NCBI RefSeq assembly: GCF_032814565.1
Contig: NZ_CP136521.1
Location: forward strand, 1,336,501-1,400,500
Length of the DNA stretch: 64,000 bases
Direction of reading: 5' to 3'
From: Hwangdonia lutea
GTDB taxonomy: Bacteria > Bacteroidota > Bacteroidia > Flavobacteriales > Flavobacteriaceae
Each line of letters begins with the position of its first letter. Positions within the stretch are counted from its first letter, which is position 1. The translations under genes and the position numbers were made by a program. Of this stretch, positions 63,818-64,000 are shown one piece after another. The notes beneath the pieces were generated by a model that worked only from the letters and a program-made list of their open reading frames with translations, was not told where the DNA came from and made no database searches.

Positions 63818-64000
63818 TTAATCCAACTTTTCCGTTAGTTTTAAAAACACTTTTTTAGGGTTTTTATTTTCATATAAAACCTCGTAAACGGCATTTATAA
63901 TAGGAATTTTTGCTTTTTTACCATTTTTTTCATGGAGTAAATGGGCGCTTTTTGTAGCATAATAACCTTCGGCAACCATATTCATTTCCATTTGAGCGGA
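63818..64000 (-). CDS. gpsA: glycerol-3-phosphate dehydrogenase [NAD(P)+], 3' end only
   Basis: 60 codons from the right edge to TAA at 63818-63820, hand-translated. MEMNMVAEGYYATKSAHLL, then IPIINAVYEVLYENKNP and VFLKLTEKLD, is the characteristic C-terminus of GpsA, which supplies sn-glycerol-3-phosphate for phospholipids. The N-terminal NAD-binding domain is outside the window. Confidence 0.9.
   Translation of the reverse strand, partial: SAQMEMNMVAEGYYATKSAHLLHEKNGKKAKIPIINAVYEVLYENKNPKKVFLKLTEKLD

Overview
The window reads as a chromosomal segment of a marine-type Flavobacteriaceae bacterium (Bacteroidota). The evidence is low G+C DNA; promoters of the Bacteroidota TAnnTTTG type; type IX secretion sorting tails on two secreted proteases; family-typical genes (IPExxxVDY protein, choice-of-anchor B lipoprotein, DUF3857 proteins, FeoB-associated Cys-rich peptide); and the gene order acpP-fabF-rnc-IPExxxVDY-pyk. 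No rRNA, tRNA, CRISPR array, prophage or transposase was recognised by eye, and short RNA genes could have been missed.

Layout. 1-441: 5' part of a choice-of-anchor B lipoprotein gene. 741-5382: thiL, two small paralogous zinc-ribbon-like genes, an alpha/beta hydrolase, brnQ and an AraC-type regulator. 5682-6810: a 35-codon Cys-rich gene, an AhpD-like protein and a secreted cupredoxin-like protein. 6871-10287: an ACT-like protein divergent from aspartate kinase, then aminopeptidase P. 10463-14202: tandem secreted metzincin-like proteases. 14550-17393: a large BNR/Asp-box propeller protein. 17503-20958: sdhCAB. 21064-24480: a large outer-membrane protein. 24627-27692: exonuclease III, an OmpA-type lipoprotein and an aldo/keto reductase.

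27959-38236 is a metal-homeostasis region: feoA, feoB, the FeoB-associated Cys-rich peptide, a convergent S9 peptidase, then a DtxR/MntR-type regulator, an outer-membrane protein and a TroA-type ABC importer whose two permeases both carry C-terminal winged-helix-like tails. 38340-45554 encodes a giant TPR plus MORN/YwqK-repeat protein followed by two DUF3857 proteins, one with a transglutaminase triad and one without it. 45567-49066 is a five-gene redox/stress cassette lying between a degenerate copy of the yraN 5' end and intact yraN. 49119-58583 (mostly minus strand) holds a TlpA-like protein, mfd, pyk, an IPExxxVDY protein, rnc, fabF and acpP. 58857-63196 holds purN, an RNase H with viroplasmin domain, a PfkB kinase and purF. 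After purF come two near-identical tandem small RNA candidates and the 3' end of gpsA on the minus strand.

The most unusual observations are (i) the twin ~70-nt noncoding units at 63302-63597, each with its own promoter-like box, conserved 5' hairpin and terminator; (ii) the yraN 5' duplication bounding a ~3.1-kb cassette; (iii) a dispersed intergenic repeat that seems to have inserted in frame inside mfd, adding about 33 residues; (iv) metal permeases fused to winged-helix tails next to a DtxR-type regulator with a promoter-overlapping palindrome; and (v) several families of short palindromic repeats across the window.
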